Part shown: piece by piece, positions 11,201 through 20,997 of the stretch
How positions within the stretch are numbered: position 1 is the first letter of the stretch
How the letters are laid out: every line of letters starts with the position of its first letter
Assembly (NCBI GenBank): GCA_009801015.1
Contig: VHZZ01012055.1
Span: 8,682 to 30,678, forward strand
Source of the DNA: Silene noctiflora
Taxonomy: Eukaryota > Streptophyta > Magnoliopsida > Caryophyllales > Caryophyllaceae
DNA: 21,997 bases
Reading direction: 5' to 3'
Notes under the pieces: model-generated
Databases searched by the model: none
What the model was told of the DNA's origin: nothing
Seen by the model: the letters and a program-made list of their open reading frames with translations, nothing else
Made by a program: the position numbers and the translations under genes

Positions 11201-14200
11201 AAAGGAAGATATACCTCCAAAGATATATCGCGTAGCCTCCTACCAGTTTGGGCACAGCATATGCGGACCACATTCTCATCACAGCTCCCACTGATAATAT
11301 AGTCCCTTCCGTTCATGTAATATGAACGAGTATAATTCTGAGAACTTCCAGTTGCAGTAATCTCGAAATTCAAGAGGACTCTCCCATCAGCTGCTGAAAG
11401 CTGCTTAACCTGGACAAATAAGTAACCATATATGTAATTTTCAAAGGGAGAGCTACAAGTATGCAGCGAAAATTAGCTGAATGTGTATCTACAGCATCAT
11501 CCAGCAGAGTTCCTAGTAATATACTATAATGTAACATTGATAGTCATAATAGCAGAGACGTAAATTTCAAACACAAGTACTAGCTGATGAACAAGATAAA
11601 AGCTTTAGTCCTTAAATGATTTGAGGTAGCTAATGTGAACCATTTTATGGCCATTATTGTGTGTGTGTTGGGGGGTACAGTGAAAAAGTGGAGAAAAGGA
11701 AAATCAATATCAAATTAAAAACACTTTCGAATGAGAGTTTAGAAGATACGGAGTATTTAAAAAGAGAGAAAAAAAGTGTGTAAAAAATCAAGTGAAAAAC
11801 GTAGTATAAAGCAATGGGAAAGATAACAAAGCACGAACTCAAATGAAAAATCAAACAATTTTAAAAACAAACAAATGAAAAGTGAAAAGAATTAAATAAG
11901 ATGAAAACTGAGGTCAATACTCAGAATTACTATGATATGCTACAAATATGAAGAAATACCTCATTGTCAACAGCAGACACTAGAAGATAAAGGTCGTCAG
12001 GGGAGAAGCACACCATCACATTTCCTTGGCTACTTGATGCTTTAAAGCAAGGTTGAAACGGTCCTTGTCTCAGATCCCAAATTTTAACATCTTGATCAAA
12101 TGATGACGTGGCAAAAACTGACGGAGAATGATTTGAGAATTTGACAACGTTAATATGCTGTTGATGCATATCAGCGAAAACATCCAAGCGCTTTCCAGTG
12201 TTGATATCGTACAAGGCAACATTTTTTGAATATCCACTTACAACAAATAATTCGTCAGTTGTGTTTATGTGAAGAGAGGTAAGCTGATCAAACTCATCAA
12301 AAACAAAGTCAAAGGCAGACTGATTCCTTCCAGTAACCGCCGATTGCCAATGTTGGGTATCATACAATCTTAATGAACCATTATCAGATCCCGCAATGAG
12401 CTGAAGAAAAGAACAGAAGACAAACCAACTCAGGGAAAAATAGAGGGCAGCGCAAATCAAGAACACAAAATAAGCAGCATGAAAGGATTTAGGCCATCTG
12501 GTCATCAGTCTATTAGTTTGCCCTATATGCTACAAACTCTGTAAGCCACAATGTTATGTTAACACAATAACGCATCAAGCAATCAGAAGAGAGGTTCTTC
12601 TCCTTGGCTAAATGGAAGATTAATAGCCCGAAATTGAATTGAATGATGGTAGTTCTTGCAACTATCGAAGACGCTGTAGATTTAAATTTGATGATTCAAG
12701 CTGGCTCATAGAGCAATTATCACACATTTGAGGGCTCCAATCTATATATGTTCAGTGACATAACTAACATTAACACTTTCAGGTAAAAACCCCACCCATT
12801 ATCAGTGTAAAAACATATTCTATGCCGTGCAGAAGGTCCTTATCATAGCCCAAAATTGTATGATGGTAGTTTTCGCTACTATCGAATACGCTGTAGATTT
12901 AAATTTGACTATTCAAGCTGGCTCATAGAGCAGTTATCATGCTTTTGAGGGCTCCAATCAATATGTTCAGTAACATAACTAACATTAACACTTTCAGGTA
13001 AATCCCCCACCCATTATCAGTGTAAAAACATATTCTAAGCAATGCAAAAGCAAAAGGTCCTTATCATGTGGCCTTATCTTTCTACCTTCAAAAAAACCCT
13101 AGATAATGTATCGGGTTCTCTACATGAAATATGACAAACATCTAATCTAAACTAGTATATATCAAAAGCAGAAACAGCAAGTACTACCAAGAGAGTTCTG
13201 AAGTCAGATGTCATTCTCTACAAACCAGAAAAAGTTTTTTTTTTTTTTTCGAGAATGGTAAATTAATCATTAATGTCTAATTAATACCTTCTAAACATAT
13301 TCTTAACCTTGTTTGGTTGGCATAAAGCTCACTTAAATAGGAATTTCATGTCAACTGCCCAAGTGTTTGGTTTGGCATAAGGCAACTCAAATCCCTATAG
13401 GAATTTCTACTTACCTAGGAGGGTTAGATAAGTGACTTACGGGAAGAATTTCGGTTACATTAAAGATTTCCTTCCCATGTTTTCCGCAACCAAACAAAAG
13501 CACGGGTATACAATTCTTAGGAACCTCAAAATTGGAAGGATTTGACGGGCAACCAAATATGCGGTTAGGAACCAGAAGTACAAACTTCATTTCATTACAC
13601 AATGACAACGCCTTGGTCCAAAAATAATTTGCATCAGCGTTCTCTTATAGGCTATATTTCTTTTTATTCTAATGCAAATATTTTCCAAAAAGCAAATGGT
13701 TTCATAAAGTAAAAGTGTTCATATAATATGAACAATTTCATATATAAATACATAGGTAGTTCGAGAAGGGCAGTGCAAGAATGCCAGCACATAAACAAGA
13801 ACAAACATACTTGGCAAAATTAATGGGCTCTAGACACATGCATTGTTTATTCAAGGTGTAACAGCTCTACCAAGATAACATGGGTTATCCAGGTATTGTC
13901 ACAATCATGCACATTTATTCCACAATGCAGATGTATGTTAGTTACTAGAGCTCTTGTTTGGCAGTCCCGTGATTAAGAATATCAGAAATACTGAAGAGAA
14001 AAAAAAAAAAAAAAAAAACAAATTAATCAGCCAACTCATAGAATATTGAACTTGTGTACACTTTGCTGTCAAAACATACCTTTGAAGGGAATTTTTTGAG
14101 CCAACATAGGCCTAATACACTATTCATAGCTCCCAAAGAGGGTATGTAACTAGCGATCTTCCCGTTTTCATGATTCACAACAACTACTTCCCCATCAAGA

Positions 14201-17200
14201 GTTCCAAAGGCCATTAAGCCCGGGTCAGATGGATGGTATTCAAATTGCCTTGGACGGAAACTTCTATTTTCATCTCCAAAAATATAACCGAATGTAGAAA
14301 GTGGACACACCAATGGCCACACACAAGAATTTACTTTAGCTGCATCAAGTGATCGAGAATAATAGTGAGAAGATTTGGCATGATGGCAGGATGCCTTACT
14401 TGTATGGAAACTGGGATACCTACTGTTCATTTCACGCTTGCTTAAGATACTAACGAGACTGTCTTTGCGCTGCCTTCTATATGCTAAGTACTCAAAGAAT
14501 TCTGAATATCTGACCTTAGCACTTGCCCTGTCAGAGACGTTTATAGGAAAATTATCTAGGATCTGCAACTGAGGAAGTGAAGCTATCATAAATTCCCTGT
14601 AATGTTTCTCAAAGCATATTGGTGAAGGATGATGTGTCAGGTACTTTTTCGTCCCAGAACCAGCCAAAGACAAAGTGTGCCGGTCGTTAAAGCCACCTGA
14701 CATATAGTCTTCATTTGTAGAAAATATGCCGAGAGAAACCTGCTACAACAATTTGTCTTAGACCAGATACCAATTTCACATCCTCATTTCATGCTATACT
14801 AACGATGACTATCAAAAGGAAAATTGTCTTGAAACCAGCAGTCATAGAATAAGCACAACACCACCAGAACACACAACTTCACTCTAAATAATTCACACAT
14901 CCAAAATTGTACAAGTTTATTTCTTATGAGTTTGTTCTTAAAGCAAACATGCAGCTTGAGCACATTCTGACAATCATGGAAGCTGTTGGTCAGGCAGTTT
15001 GAATTGGTCATAGTATTAGTCACATAGCTTCTTATATCAATTTTTCAAAGAATCAACTGCTAAGTACACCTTTATGAGTTTTACCAGTACGCTAGTCACC
15101 AGTCTGTCTAGTTCAGCTGATGTACAATTTCACGAAGCACGCATAGTGCAACTTTTGTACAGGCCAGTACTTGTTGAGGATTCAACTCCACTGAGAGCCT
15201 ATGTATCCCCCGCCACCTTCCCCCACCCCTCCAGAAAAAAGTAAATGAAAACCTTTGATCTGTAAAATTGACATCATCAATGTCAATGCGTGCTATGTCC
15301 ATCTTTCAACCACGAGTCTATATTTCCTTTCAAGCACTAGATGACGTTTTTAACTGGTAATAAGGGTGGAAGAAAAGTAGGGGAAGCATCCTGAATGTTT
15401 TAAAATTAGTGATGATGATGGCAAAATAGATTAGTAAGACTCTGCAACTAATGACCTAACTGAGTCATAGGTGAATTACAATATCGAAGTTATATACAAG
15501 TAAAGATGAACTACCTATGAACAAGGCTGATCAGGAATTCACGGCTAGAGTACAGATTGTATGAACATTGTATCTCATTTACAATAGTAAAAAAATAGCT
15601 GAAATCCAGTAAGGATCCTATTCATAATTTCATATATTTGGGTAGGTTCCATTTGTACGGAACCTTACTCTTGACTTATCTGTTAGGACATAGGACTAGT
15701 GATTATTCAGAAAGGACCCCACCGCGCCCCCTTTCCCCTTTCAAAATACAAGTTCCAAAATCGCAAGATGAAACTAGTATTTGCTTCTTTAGTAATACTA
15801 TATAAAAATAATTCACCGTACAAAAGTCTTTCAATTTTTATTTTTGTAAAAAAAATCATGCTAAGAAAAATAACGATAAAGTAGTTAGCAATACCAGTGA
15901 GAAATAACAAAATAGCAAGGTACCACCAGCAAACAGCAGCGTATCATAAACATCATGAAGATGATACGAGTAACGATCACATTCCAACCAACTTGCATTA
16001 GCTTAGAGCATATAAATATATTCTGGGAAGACACAATACAGGAAGAGACAACTTACGGCATTACTGTTTAGCAGATCAAAGCTGTGGAATGCATCGGACA
16101 AAATCTCCGGGAAACCAAGCTCGTAAGAGTAGTTTGATGCATCACCTTCATAATCGTCTAAAACATCTTCACCAGGATTAAAAACAAATTGACCAAAACT
16201 CGGATCTTCAATTATAGGTATATCAAACATTTCTCTACCGTAAATATCATTATTGTATCGAATTGAACTGCCACCCAATGTTCTCTGAGAAGATGATTTA
16301 GGGCAAATACCCGTGTTGTTACAGCATAGACAATTCTGAAACCGCAGTTCAACTAGAGAAGGAAGCTTTAATAATGCAGTAGTGGTGGTCCAAAGATTAG
16401 ACACCCTTGTCGCACAAACAGAGAGATGCTTAAGATTTGGCATACAAGAAAAGCAACTCCCCTGGAAACTAGTAAGTGAAGTATTGAAATCCAGATTTAG
16501 TGTCTGCAGTTGCTCAAAACATCCATTGAGATTTAGTTGCCTGAGGCATGAGGACCTCAAATTCAGCTCTTTGCATGTCAAACCCTTCTGTGACAGATCC
16601 CTGAGTGTGACCCAAATACCAAAGAAAACAACTCTATCATTAATTTACATTGTTTCTCTTAGAGTTACCCAATATAGAGTTACCCATTTTATAAAAGTAC
16701 AAAGAACAAAAGAAAACATGAATTCAATATTCTACTCCCTCCCTTCAAATCCACGTCCCATAGTCCCACCATTTTTGTGAGAGGAAGAAACAATGTGGTA
16801 CTCGGATTTGAAGGGAGGGAGTAGTTTCTAAAGTAATAATATTCAGTTTATATGTCACGAGAAAATTCACAAAAATAAGAGCAAACAAATTTAAACAACT
16901 CATCTGTCACAAAAATAAGAGCAAACAAATTCACAAAAAGCGTTTCTTGAGGCGCTAAGGGGCCGAGGCGACGAGGCGCAAAGCGCAAGGCGAAGGCACG
17001 CACCTTAAGGACGTGAGGCGCCCTATTTTTTATAACAAATTTGAAATTTCCAAATAAAATTTTGGGCAACAATTGCCATTTTAGGAGTTTTCAAGTTGGT
17101 TAACATATCAAGGAGTAAAGTTAAGAATAATGGGGAAAAGAAATGGTGAGCCTTGTCTAAAAGGTATGGAAAGTGCGTACTAGTTAGCTTTGTTAAGTGA

Positions 17201-19413
17201 GCAAGTCTAAAAGGCGCACCTAAAATGCACCGAAGCGTTTTGGCTAGTGCCTCATCCAAGGCGCGCCTTAGGCATGCTTTCTTAAACTAAGCCTTAAGGC
17301 TAGTTCACATGAGACGAGAGCAATCACATACCTCAAGAAACCCTTTTCCAGGGAAAAATCAATTAAGTGGACAGCACGAAGCTTCTTGTTTAAAGCTCGC
17401 AGCAAAGAGAGTACACAACCTCCATTCAGGACACAAGGAGTTCTATTATAAATATCCACCCCATCGATGATAGAATTGTTGATGTTTGTGAACAAATCAA
17501 ATAGCGGAAGGAACTCTGAATCCTTCAGATTGTCCAAGGAAACCTTGAGGATATGTTGATCATGTTGAAAATCTTTTATACTTCCCTGCATTGAAGCATT
17601 AGAACACCAGAATTAATCTGAACTCTGAAGCATAAAAGAGAATTAAAATACTGCAAATATTTGGTTTCCTAAATATGCATCATCAATGCCCATGGTATTT
17701 AAATGCTCCCGTTGCATAACCCCCGTTACACAACCAAATTTCAGGCCATGATTACATTATTTCCTTATTTCCTGTTGTGTAATGTTACATAGGAAATGCC
17801 AATTTTTTTGGGATCAAATATTGGGATATATCTGTATTTGCAAATGGGTTAGCTATTTGTGAATAAGGAGGTCATAAGAGAGATAAGATAGGCTAGAAGC
17901 ATGGAAAACCAACTCAAATGTAAAATCTTAAGAAGTGAACATTTAACACATTTTAGCATTGTAAAGGTAACGCCACGTTCCTTGTCACATCCCAACACCT
18001 ATATTTTGCACCATTACCACAATCACCACAAATACTACATACCATAGTCTTTTACTATAGCAATGTTTGCACATATCTTCAGCCTTCACAAAGTGCAAGA
18101 TTCAAGGACACGACCAGACAAGGAACAGGAAACAAGGACGAATTTATCAAAGCTAACGGAGAACAAAATTTCCAATATATAATGCTATCTAAAAACATAA
18201 GGGAACAGCTTGACCAGAATAAATAACATTCCATCAAGAGATCGGACATCAACTAAAAACTAAAACGAAGATGAGACTAGAGTGGAAGTTAAATGTGTGA
18301 GTACTTACATCATCTTACTGATATTTACTTTGTGGATATCATAACCTAACTATACTAAAGAACATTTTGGAGAGAAATCCTAGATATGGCCAAATGCAAC
18401 AGAATTAACAGATGCTCTGATTATACTGTCATTCGATGGAAAGGATAAAAATCCCATAAAATCATAGCAGAAATACATTGACTTTTAACAATATTACTGC
18501 AAATCAATATGCTCAGGAAAGACCAGTTTCTGTTGCACATCTCCAACTTCTTACGCTTGTCCTAGCTCTTATGCAGTAATAAATAATCATTCTACCTACA
18601 TTTGATATGGGTAGCAAGGAGAAGGGATGCACCTTGTATTGGGTCCTCTTATACTTGGGCAGTTTTTATTGATTACTCATCCACAATTCATGCATTTGTG
18701 ACAAAACTTAACCATTGAAGAACCCAAATCATAGTACTTATCGTACTTGGGTTAATTTTACAAGCTACTCCCTCTGTCGCAGTCATTTGTTTACCTATTC
18801 CATTTTTAGGTGCCTCAGTCAATTGTTTACCTTTACATTCGCAGTCATTTGTTTACCTATTTCATTTTTGGTATCTCGGTCAATTGTTTACCTTTACATT
18901 TTGAGAATGTTTTTGATATACAATTTGATCATTCACACCCAATTTGGTCCACTTGTCATCAAATAATTGGTTCTCCCCTCTTTCCCCGATCTTTGTGCCA
19001 AAATCAAAGGTAAACAAATGGTCGGACCGAGGGAGTATTAACTAAGCTTAGTGGTATACGATACAATTACAAAAAGAATTACGCAGAGAGTGAAGTAATA
19101 ATACCATGAATAGCGACGAGCAAATGTCGATGTTGGGTAGTATTCCATGCCTCTTACAGGCATCTACATACCTGCAGTCACACCAAAGTAGAGAGTAAGA
19201 AAGCCCAGTTACACAATAACATTCTGACGTAAGTAAACCATCAAAAACGTAATTATTCCTATTCTAGATTAATCGGCAAAAGGGGTGATCTAAACTCAAA
19301 TGATGAAAAATAAATGAAAAAATAAAATTGGTGATTAAATTTAGAGCGAATCAACATATTTATGAGTTGAAATCGAGAATTACTCACCTCTCTTTCAAGG
19401 TTGCACAATCCAT
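5263..19413 (-). CDS. LRR-WD40 protein with DWD box, candidate CUL4-DDB1 substrate receptor (11 exons)
   Basis: Minus-strand exons: 19413-19388, 19171-19105, 17585-17332, 16600-16057, 15302-15253 (uncertain), 14739-14080, 12400-11960, 11409-11215, 6906-6850, 5484-5422 and 5346-5263 (stop TGA). All borders are GT-AG, mostly phase 0. The product is about 813 residues, starting MDCATLKER. Residues about 128-205 hold leucine-rich repeats (CLRQLNLNGC, LQTLNLDFN, PNLKHLSV). An acidic linker follows. A final LRR-like cap (LPQLQILDNFPI) lies near 368-380. About 476-790 form seven WD40 blades, including FGTLDGEVVVVN, AGSDNGSLRLYD, SGYSKNVALYD and SGSCDENVVRICC. One blade ends WDLR, a DWD box that in plants marks DDB1-binding receptors of CUL4 ligases. 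Plants have conserved proteins of this LRR plus WD40 layout; the ligase role is inference. Exons 5 and 6 do not join in phase. Confidence 0.88.
5485..6849 (-). other. Intron 9 of the LRR-WD40 gene
   Basis: A 1365-bp intron with donor CAGA|GTAAGC and acceptor TAATAG|GATTTC. It contains a complete hAT-type MITE (5818-5970); the rest is unremarkable AT-rich sequence. Confidence 0.8.
5818..5970. mobile_element. hAT-type MITE with 8-bp TSD in intron 9
   Basis: A 153-bp element with terminal inverted repeats CATGGTTACCGAATTCGCT and, at the right end, the reverse complement of CAAGGTTACTGAATTCGCT (17 of 19 match). It is flanked by a perfect 8-bp duplication CTCCAAAT at 5810-5817 and 5971-5978, the hAT signature. 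An internal 14-mer CAATTCGCGATTCG is repeated at 5853-5866 and 5928-5941. It has no coding capacity. Confidence 0.85.
7223..7314 (+). repeat. LTR-like fragment A
   Basis: This segment (from GTCCAATTTTGTCTGTAAG to GCTGAAAAAGTTGC) closely matches 8288-8391, apart from a roughly 10-bp deletion that removes the ATAGATTGTA word. The first part also matches the putative 3' LTR at 9063. It is interpreted as a truncated LTR of the same family. Confidence 0.65.
7446..7553 (+). repeat. SINE-like fragment
   Basis: The words GGGTCATTCGGAAACAGCC, AAGGTTGCGTACATCTGACC and the spacing between them resemble the body of dispersed plant SINEs (Au and related Solanaceae types). No clear tRNA-like boxes A and B, poly(A/T) tail or TSD was found, so it is a partial copy at most. 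Confidence 0.4.
7551..7647. repeat. 24-bp perfect direct repeat spanning a MITE boundary
   Basis: A 24-bp sequence starting CCCATGGGCTGCATTTCGCC occurs at 7551-7574 and 7624-7647. The second copy is inside the MITE at 7582-7780; the first is just outside its left end, next to the truncated SINE-like fragment. Confidence 0.9.
7582..7780. mobile_element. Probable hAT-type MITE rich in GGCCCA/GGGCTGG words
   Basis: A 199-bp GC-rich element with inverted termini TAGAGCTGGACA and TGTCCAGCTCTG (11 bp matching). The flanking 8-mers CGTATAGG and AGTATTGG match at 6 of 8 positions, as in an aged hAT target duplication. Its interior is full of GCCCAGCCC and GCCCGGCCC. It has no credible protein. Confidence 0.6.
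8057..8243. mobile_element. hAT-type MITE with perfect 8-bp TSD
   Basis: A 187-bp element starting CTATGTTACTCCGACTC and ending GAGTCTGAGTAACATAG, which form 17-bp inverted repeats with one mismatch. The flanks are a perfect 8-bp duplication ATACCAGG at 8049-8056 and 8244-8251. The interior repeats GTCCGACAC and TACCCGTGTC words in both orientations. Non-coding. Confidence 0.85.
8288..8391 (+). repeat. LTR-like fragment B
   Basis: It matches fragment A over its length and shares GTCCAATTTTGTCTGTAAAT and AGATTGTAAGCAGCA with the LTR-like segment at 9063. It ends right where the integrase relic begins, consistent with a 5' LTR remnant joined to the 3' part of pol by a large internal deletion. 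Confidence 0.6.
8397..9103 (+). pseudogene. Ty3/gypsy retrotransposon integrase C-terminal relic
   Basis: Translated pieces in different frames match the C-terminal part of plant Ty3/gypsy integrase and its chromodomain-like tail. They include LLTSSA near 8430, GAKPKEWAQW near 8517, DSRVAAVDRTLAAREE near 8645, FHLERAQYRMK near 8715, and HLPETSRIHPMFHVSGLRK at 8893-8950. The coding line is broken by in-frame stops (for example near 8444 and 8558), a one-base insertion near 8495-8500, and a small deletion near 8615. It lies antisense to the host gene within intron 8. Only the last part of pol survives; gag, protease and reverse transcriptase are absent nearby. It is certainly inactive. Confidence 0.85.
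9063..9240 (+). repeat. Probable 3' LTR remnant (fragment C) of the Ty3/gypsy relic
   Basis: Immediately after the pol relic comes GGCGGGAAAAATCCAATTTT followed by the TATA word TCTATAAATAGATTG and AGCAGCA. This resembles the promoter-to-R part of a Ty3/gypsy LTR and shares its first 50 bases or so with fragments A and B. An AATAAAAG word near 9212 could be a polyadenylation signal. The ends are not defined. Confidence 0.5.
12068..12115 (-). other. DWD box (DDB1-binding WD40 signature) in exon 7
   Basis: The 16 codons encode FATSSFDQDVKIWDLR, ending WDLR at 12079-12068. This matches the DWD pattern of a hydrophobic residue, three small residues, an aspartate and final W-D-x-R. The final arginine is the residue that contacts DDB1 in known receptors. 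Confidence 0.75.
12401..14079 (-). other. Intron 6 of the LRR-WD40 gene
   Basis: A 1679-bp intron with donor TCAAAG|GTATG and acceptor TTTTCTTCAG|CTC. It holds the tandem duplication at 12624-13067, a run of 15 T at 13235-13249, a run of about 20 A at 13999-14018, and a stretch near 13300-13610 with TTGTTTGGTTG-like words that may be an old MITE. Confidence 0.8.
12624..13067. repeat. Tandem duplication, about 222-bp unit, in intron 6
   Basis: Copy 1 (12624-12845) and copy 2 (12846-13067) both start TAGCCC.AAATTG and share GATGGTAGTT, ACGCTGTAGATTTAAATTTG, AAGCTGGCTCATAGAGCA, GAGGGCTCCAATC and ACATAACTAACATTAACAC, ending AAGGTCCTTATCAT. Several small indels and substitutions separate the copies, so the duplication is not recent. 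Confidence 0.92.
15253..15302 (-). CDS. Uncertain exon 5 of the LRR-WD40 gene
   Basis: This 50-bp exon would encode MDIARIDIDDVNFTDQR between acceptor TTGAAAG| and donor CAAAG|GTTTTC. It joins exon 4 in phase 0 and reads like coding sequence. It leaves phase 2, whereas exon 6 (acceptor TAGCAG|GTTTCTC) must be entered in phase 0. A mini-exon of length 3n+1 in 14740-15252, an alternative phase-0 donor downstream such as CAACAA|GTACTG, or a one-base lesion would reconcile them. Confidence 0.5.
16735..16821. mobile_element. Stowaway (Tc1/mariner) MITE
   Basis: An 87-bp element with perfect inverted ends CTCCCTCCCTTCAAATCC and GGATTTGAAGGGAGGGAG, flanked by TA target duplications at 16733-16734 and 16822-16823. 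The CTCCCTCC start is the Stowaway hallmark. The perfect ends suggest a fairly young insertion. Confidence 0.92.
16867..16931. repeat. 25-bp direct repeat
   Basis: A 25-bp sequence beginning TCACAAAAATAAGAGCAAAC is repeated at 16867-16891 and 16907-16931, with a 40-bp period. Confidence 0.9.
16935..17310. repeat. GGCGC-rich dispersed repeat in intron 3
   Basis: The left part has TTGAGGCGCTAAGG, GAGGCGACGAGGCGCAAAGC and GTGAGGCGCC. The right part has AAGGCGCACC, AAGGCGCGCCTTAGG and GCCTTAAGGC. GGCGC words appear on both strands and AAGCGTTT is found in both arms (AAAGCGTTTC, GAAGCGTTTT). It looks like a transposon-derived repeat, but termini and target duplication were not resolved. Confidence 0.4.
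17586..19104 (-). other. Intron 2 of the LRR-WD40 gene
   Basis: A 1519-bp intron (donor TTCATG|GTATTA, acceptor CAATGCAG|GGAAG) with a Stowaway MITE near its donor end. The remainder, 17586-18767, shows nothing recognisable. Confidence 0.8.
18768..19035. mobile_element. Stowaway MITE with an internal 62-bp tandem duplication
   Basis: A 268-bp element starting CTCCCTCTGTCGCAGTCATT and ending with TGGTCGGACCGAGGGAG, flanked by TA at 18766-18767 and 19036-19037. The inner TIR word TTTGTTTACCT pairs with AGGTAAACAAA near the right end. The 62-bp segments 18779-18840 and 18841-18902 are tandem copies of the left part, sharing GCAGTCATTTGTTTACCTAT and GTCAATTGTTTACCTTTACA. Confidence 0.9.
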
Positions 19414-20001
19414 GTTGAGAAAAAATGATGATGATCAGGGCGTCTTTAAAACAATCGAGTCCCGGTGCGAAAAAAAGAAAAGAAAATGAGGCCTAAAAAT
19501 TACAATCAAAACTTCAGTCAAATGATTTTATCGTAAATTTTCTATTTGTTTAACAAATATAAGTACATAAGTAAACTTTAATAACATTATTCATTCATTC
19601 AAAACAATTCCAAGTTCTAACCATCCATGTCTCTTGTCCTTGTTCCTTATACTCCTCCAATTTCGATCAAATTTTCATATAAAATTATGATAATGTTTAT
19701 TGCTCAAATAAATCCAATTACTCGTAATTATTCTGATTTGTCATGATTAATCTACAAACTAGGTAACGTACAGGTAATTAAAATAGAAGAGTAGATAAGT
19801 AACCATAAATAATTCCAATAATGCACAAATTAACTAAACATAGGACTAGGTCTACCGCTTTACGCATGAAAGATGCCTCATCACTTTAGATTTAGATGTG
19901 AATTTAGAATACATTGCCTAATTACTCTAGATTTAGGCATTAAATGAAGAATTCGACCTAAAATTATCATTAATTAACCAAAATATTCATGAATTAGAAA
20001 T
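19414..20001. promoter_or_regulatory. 5' flank and presumed promoter of the LRR-WD40 gene
   Basis: Upstream of the start codon the minus strand shows a pyrimidine-rich stretch (about 19467-19490) of the kind found near plant transcription starts. No clear TATA box was seen. The rest is AT-rich and holds no gene. Confidence 0.45.
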
Positions 20002-20997
20002 TGTAACACTCGCAATTTTTATTTACGGTCTTAAGAGTAATTTAATAATTTAATTAAAGCAAATTATATTTAAATCTTATTTTTGGGTAAAAATATATTT
20101 TTAGCATATAAAATATATAAGTATAATATTATGTTCCGTCTTGAGTGTATAATAGTCTTAAGACGAGTTTTAAGCTAATCCCGACTCATTTTGGGTTGTT
20201 TTGGGCCTAGACTCATTTAAGGACCCATATAATGTCATTTCTCCACTCAAACCCTCGTAAAACCCCCTTCCTTCATCAAAATCTCAGCATACTCCATTGT
20301 AAGATAAACACCATTGTTGCAACCAAAACCCCTCCAACTTCAAATCTCCATAACTTATTCATTTCTCAACCAATTCCCTTTGTTTTTCGCGTCATTCTTC
20401 TCCTCTTCTCCTTCTTCATCTTTATAAGTAAGAAAGGCAACACTTTTCTCCCTCCTTTGTAAATTTCGAAACCCTAACCCTCCATTAGAGGGCGGATTCT
20501 TCATTTAATCCTTCAATTTTATGTTTAGGTGAAGATTTGGAAGACCCGGAAGAAGATAATTACATCATTGAGGATTANCTNGAAGACTANGAAGCANAAG
20601 GTAACGGTGATAGGTTACTCGANATTACATTNGGTTTATGTGTTAAATTGTGTTAAATTTTGGTGTTTATAAGTTAAAGTTGACACATTTACATGTTTTA
20701 TCATATTCCTTGTTCAATTCANGANTTATGGTGTTCATAGTATGTAAATGAAGAATTTTTGAGCTAGTTTGGTGATTAGTGTGACAAACAGGCCATCTTT
20801 TACATGCTTTGAGTTTATTATGACAAAACTTATGTTATTGCGATGGTTCAATCATGAAAAAGAAGCATATTGGATGTTGGGTTGTTATACTTGCTGAAAA
20901 TTACGTGTTGTACGTGTTTCCGTCTCATAAGCATGATAATATTTGGGTTTCAAAATATGTTGCACGAGAAATTGGCTGAAATTCATGTACAGGTGTC

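Larger units (their letters stand above)
6907..11214 (-). other. Intron 8 of the LRR-WD40 gene (4.3 kb, transposon-filled)
   Basis: Exon 8 ends LRDISLE|GTATATC and exon 9 begins after a strong T-rich acceptor (TTTTTTTTTGTGTAG|GGC) and reads GKHSGASMFVQSLRGDPFR. Between them lie the SINE-like fragment, two hAT-like MITEs, the Ty3/gypsy relic and related LTR-like fragments. From about 9250 to 11214 no gene or clear mobile element was recognised. The stretch 10600-10870 is richer in C and T but has no open frame of note. Confidence 0.8.
16601..17331 (-). other. Intron 3 of the LRR-WD40 gene
   Basis: A 731-bp intron (donor TTGAG|GTATGTG, acceptor CACACTCAG|GGA) containing a Stowaway MITE, a 25-bp direct repeat at 16867 and 16907, and a GGCGC-rich repeat. 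Confidence 0.8.

Noticed and set aside
13300..13610. Possible MITE with TTGTTTGGTTGG and CAACCAAAT ends
   Set aside because: The inverted similarity is only about 8 bp and no target duplication was found.
14799..15023. Possible missing exon of the WD40 gene ending near 14820
   Set aside because: Acceptors and donors tested by eye (for example after TTTCAAG near 14825) gave the wrong length class or an in-frame stop, so no exon is claimed.
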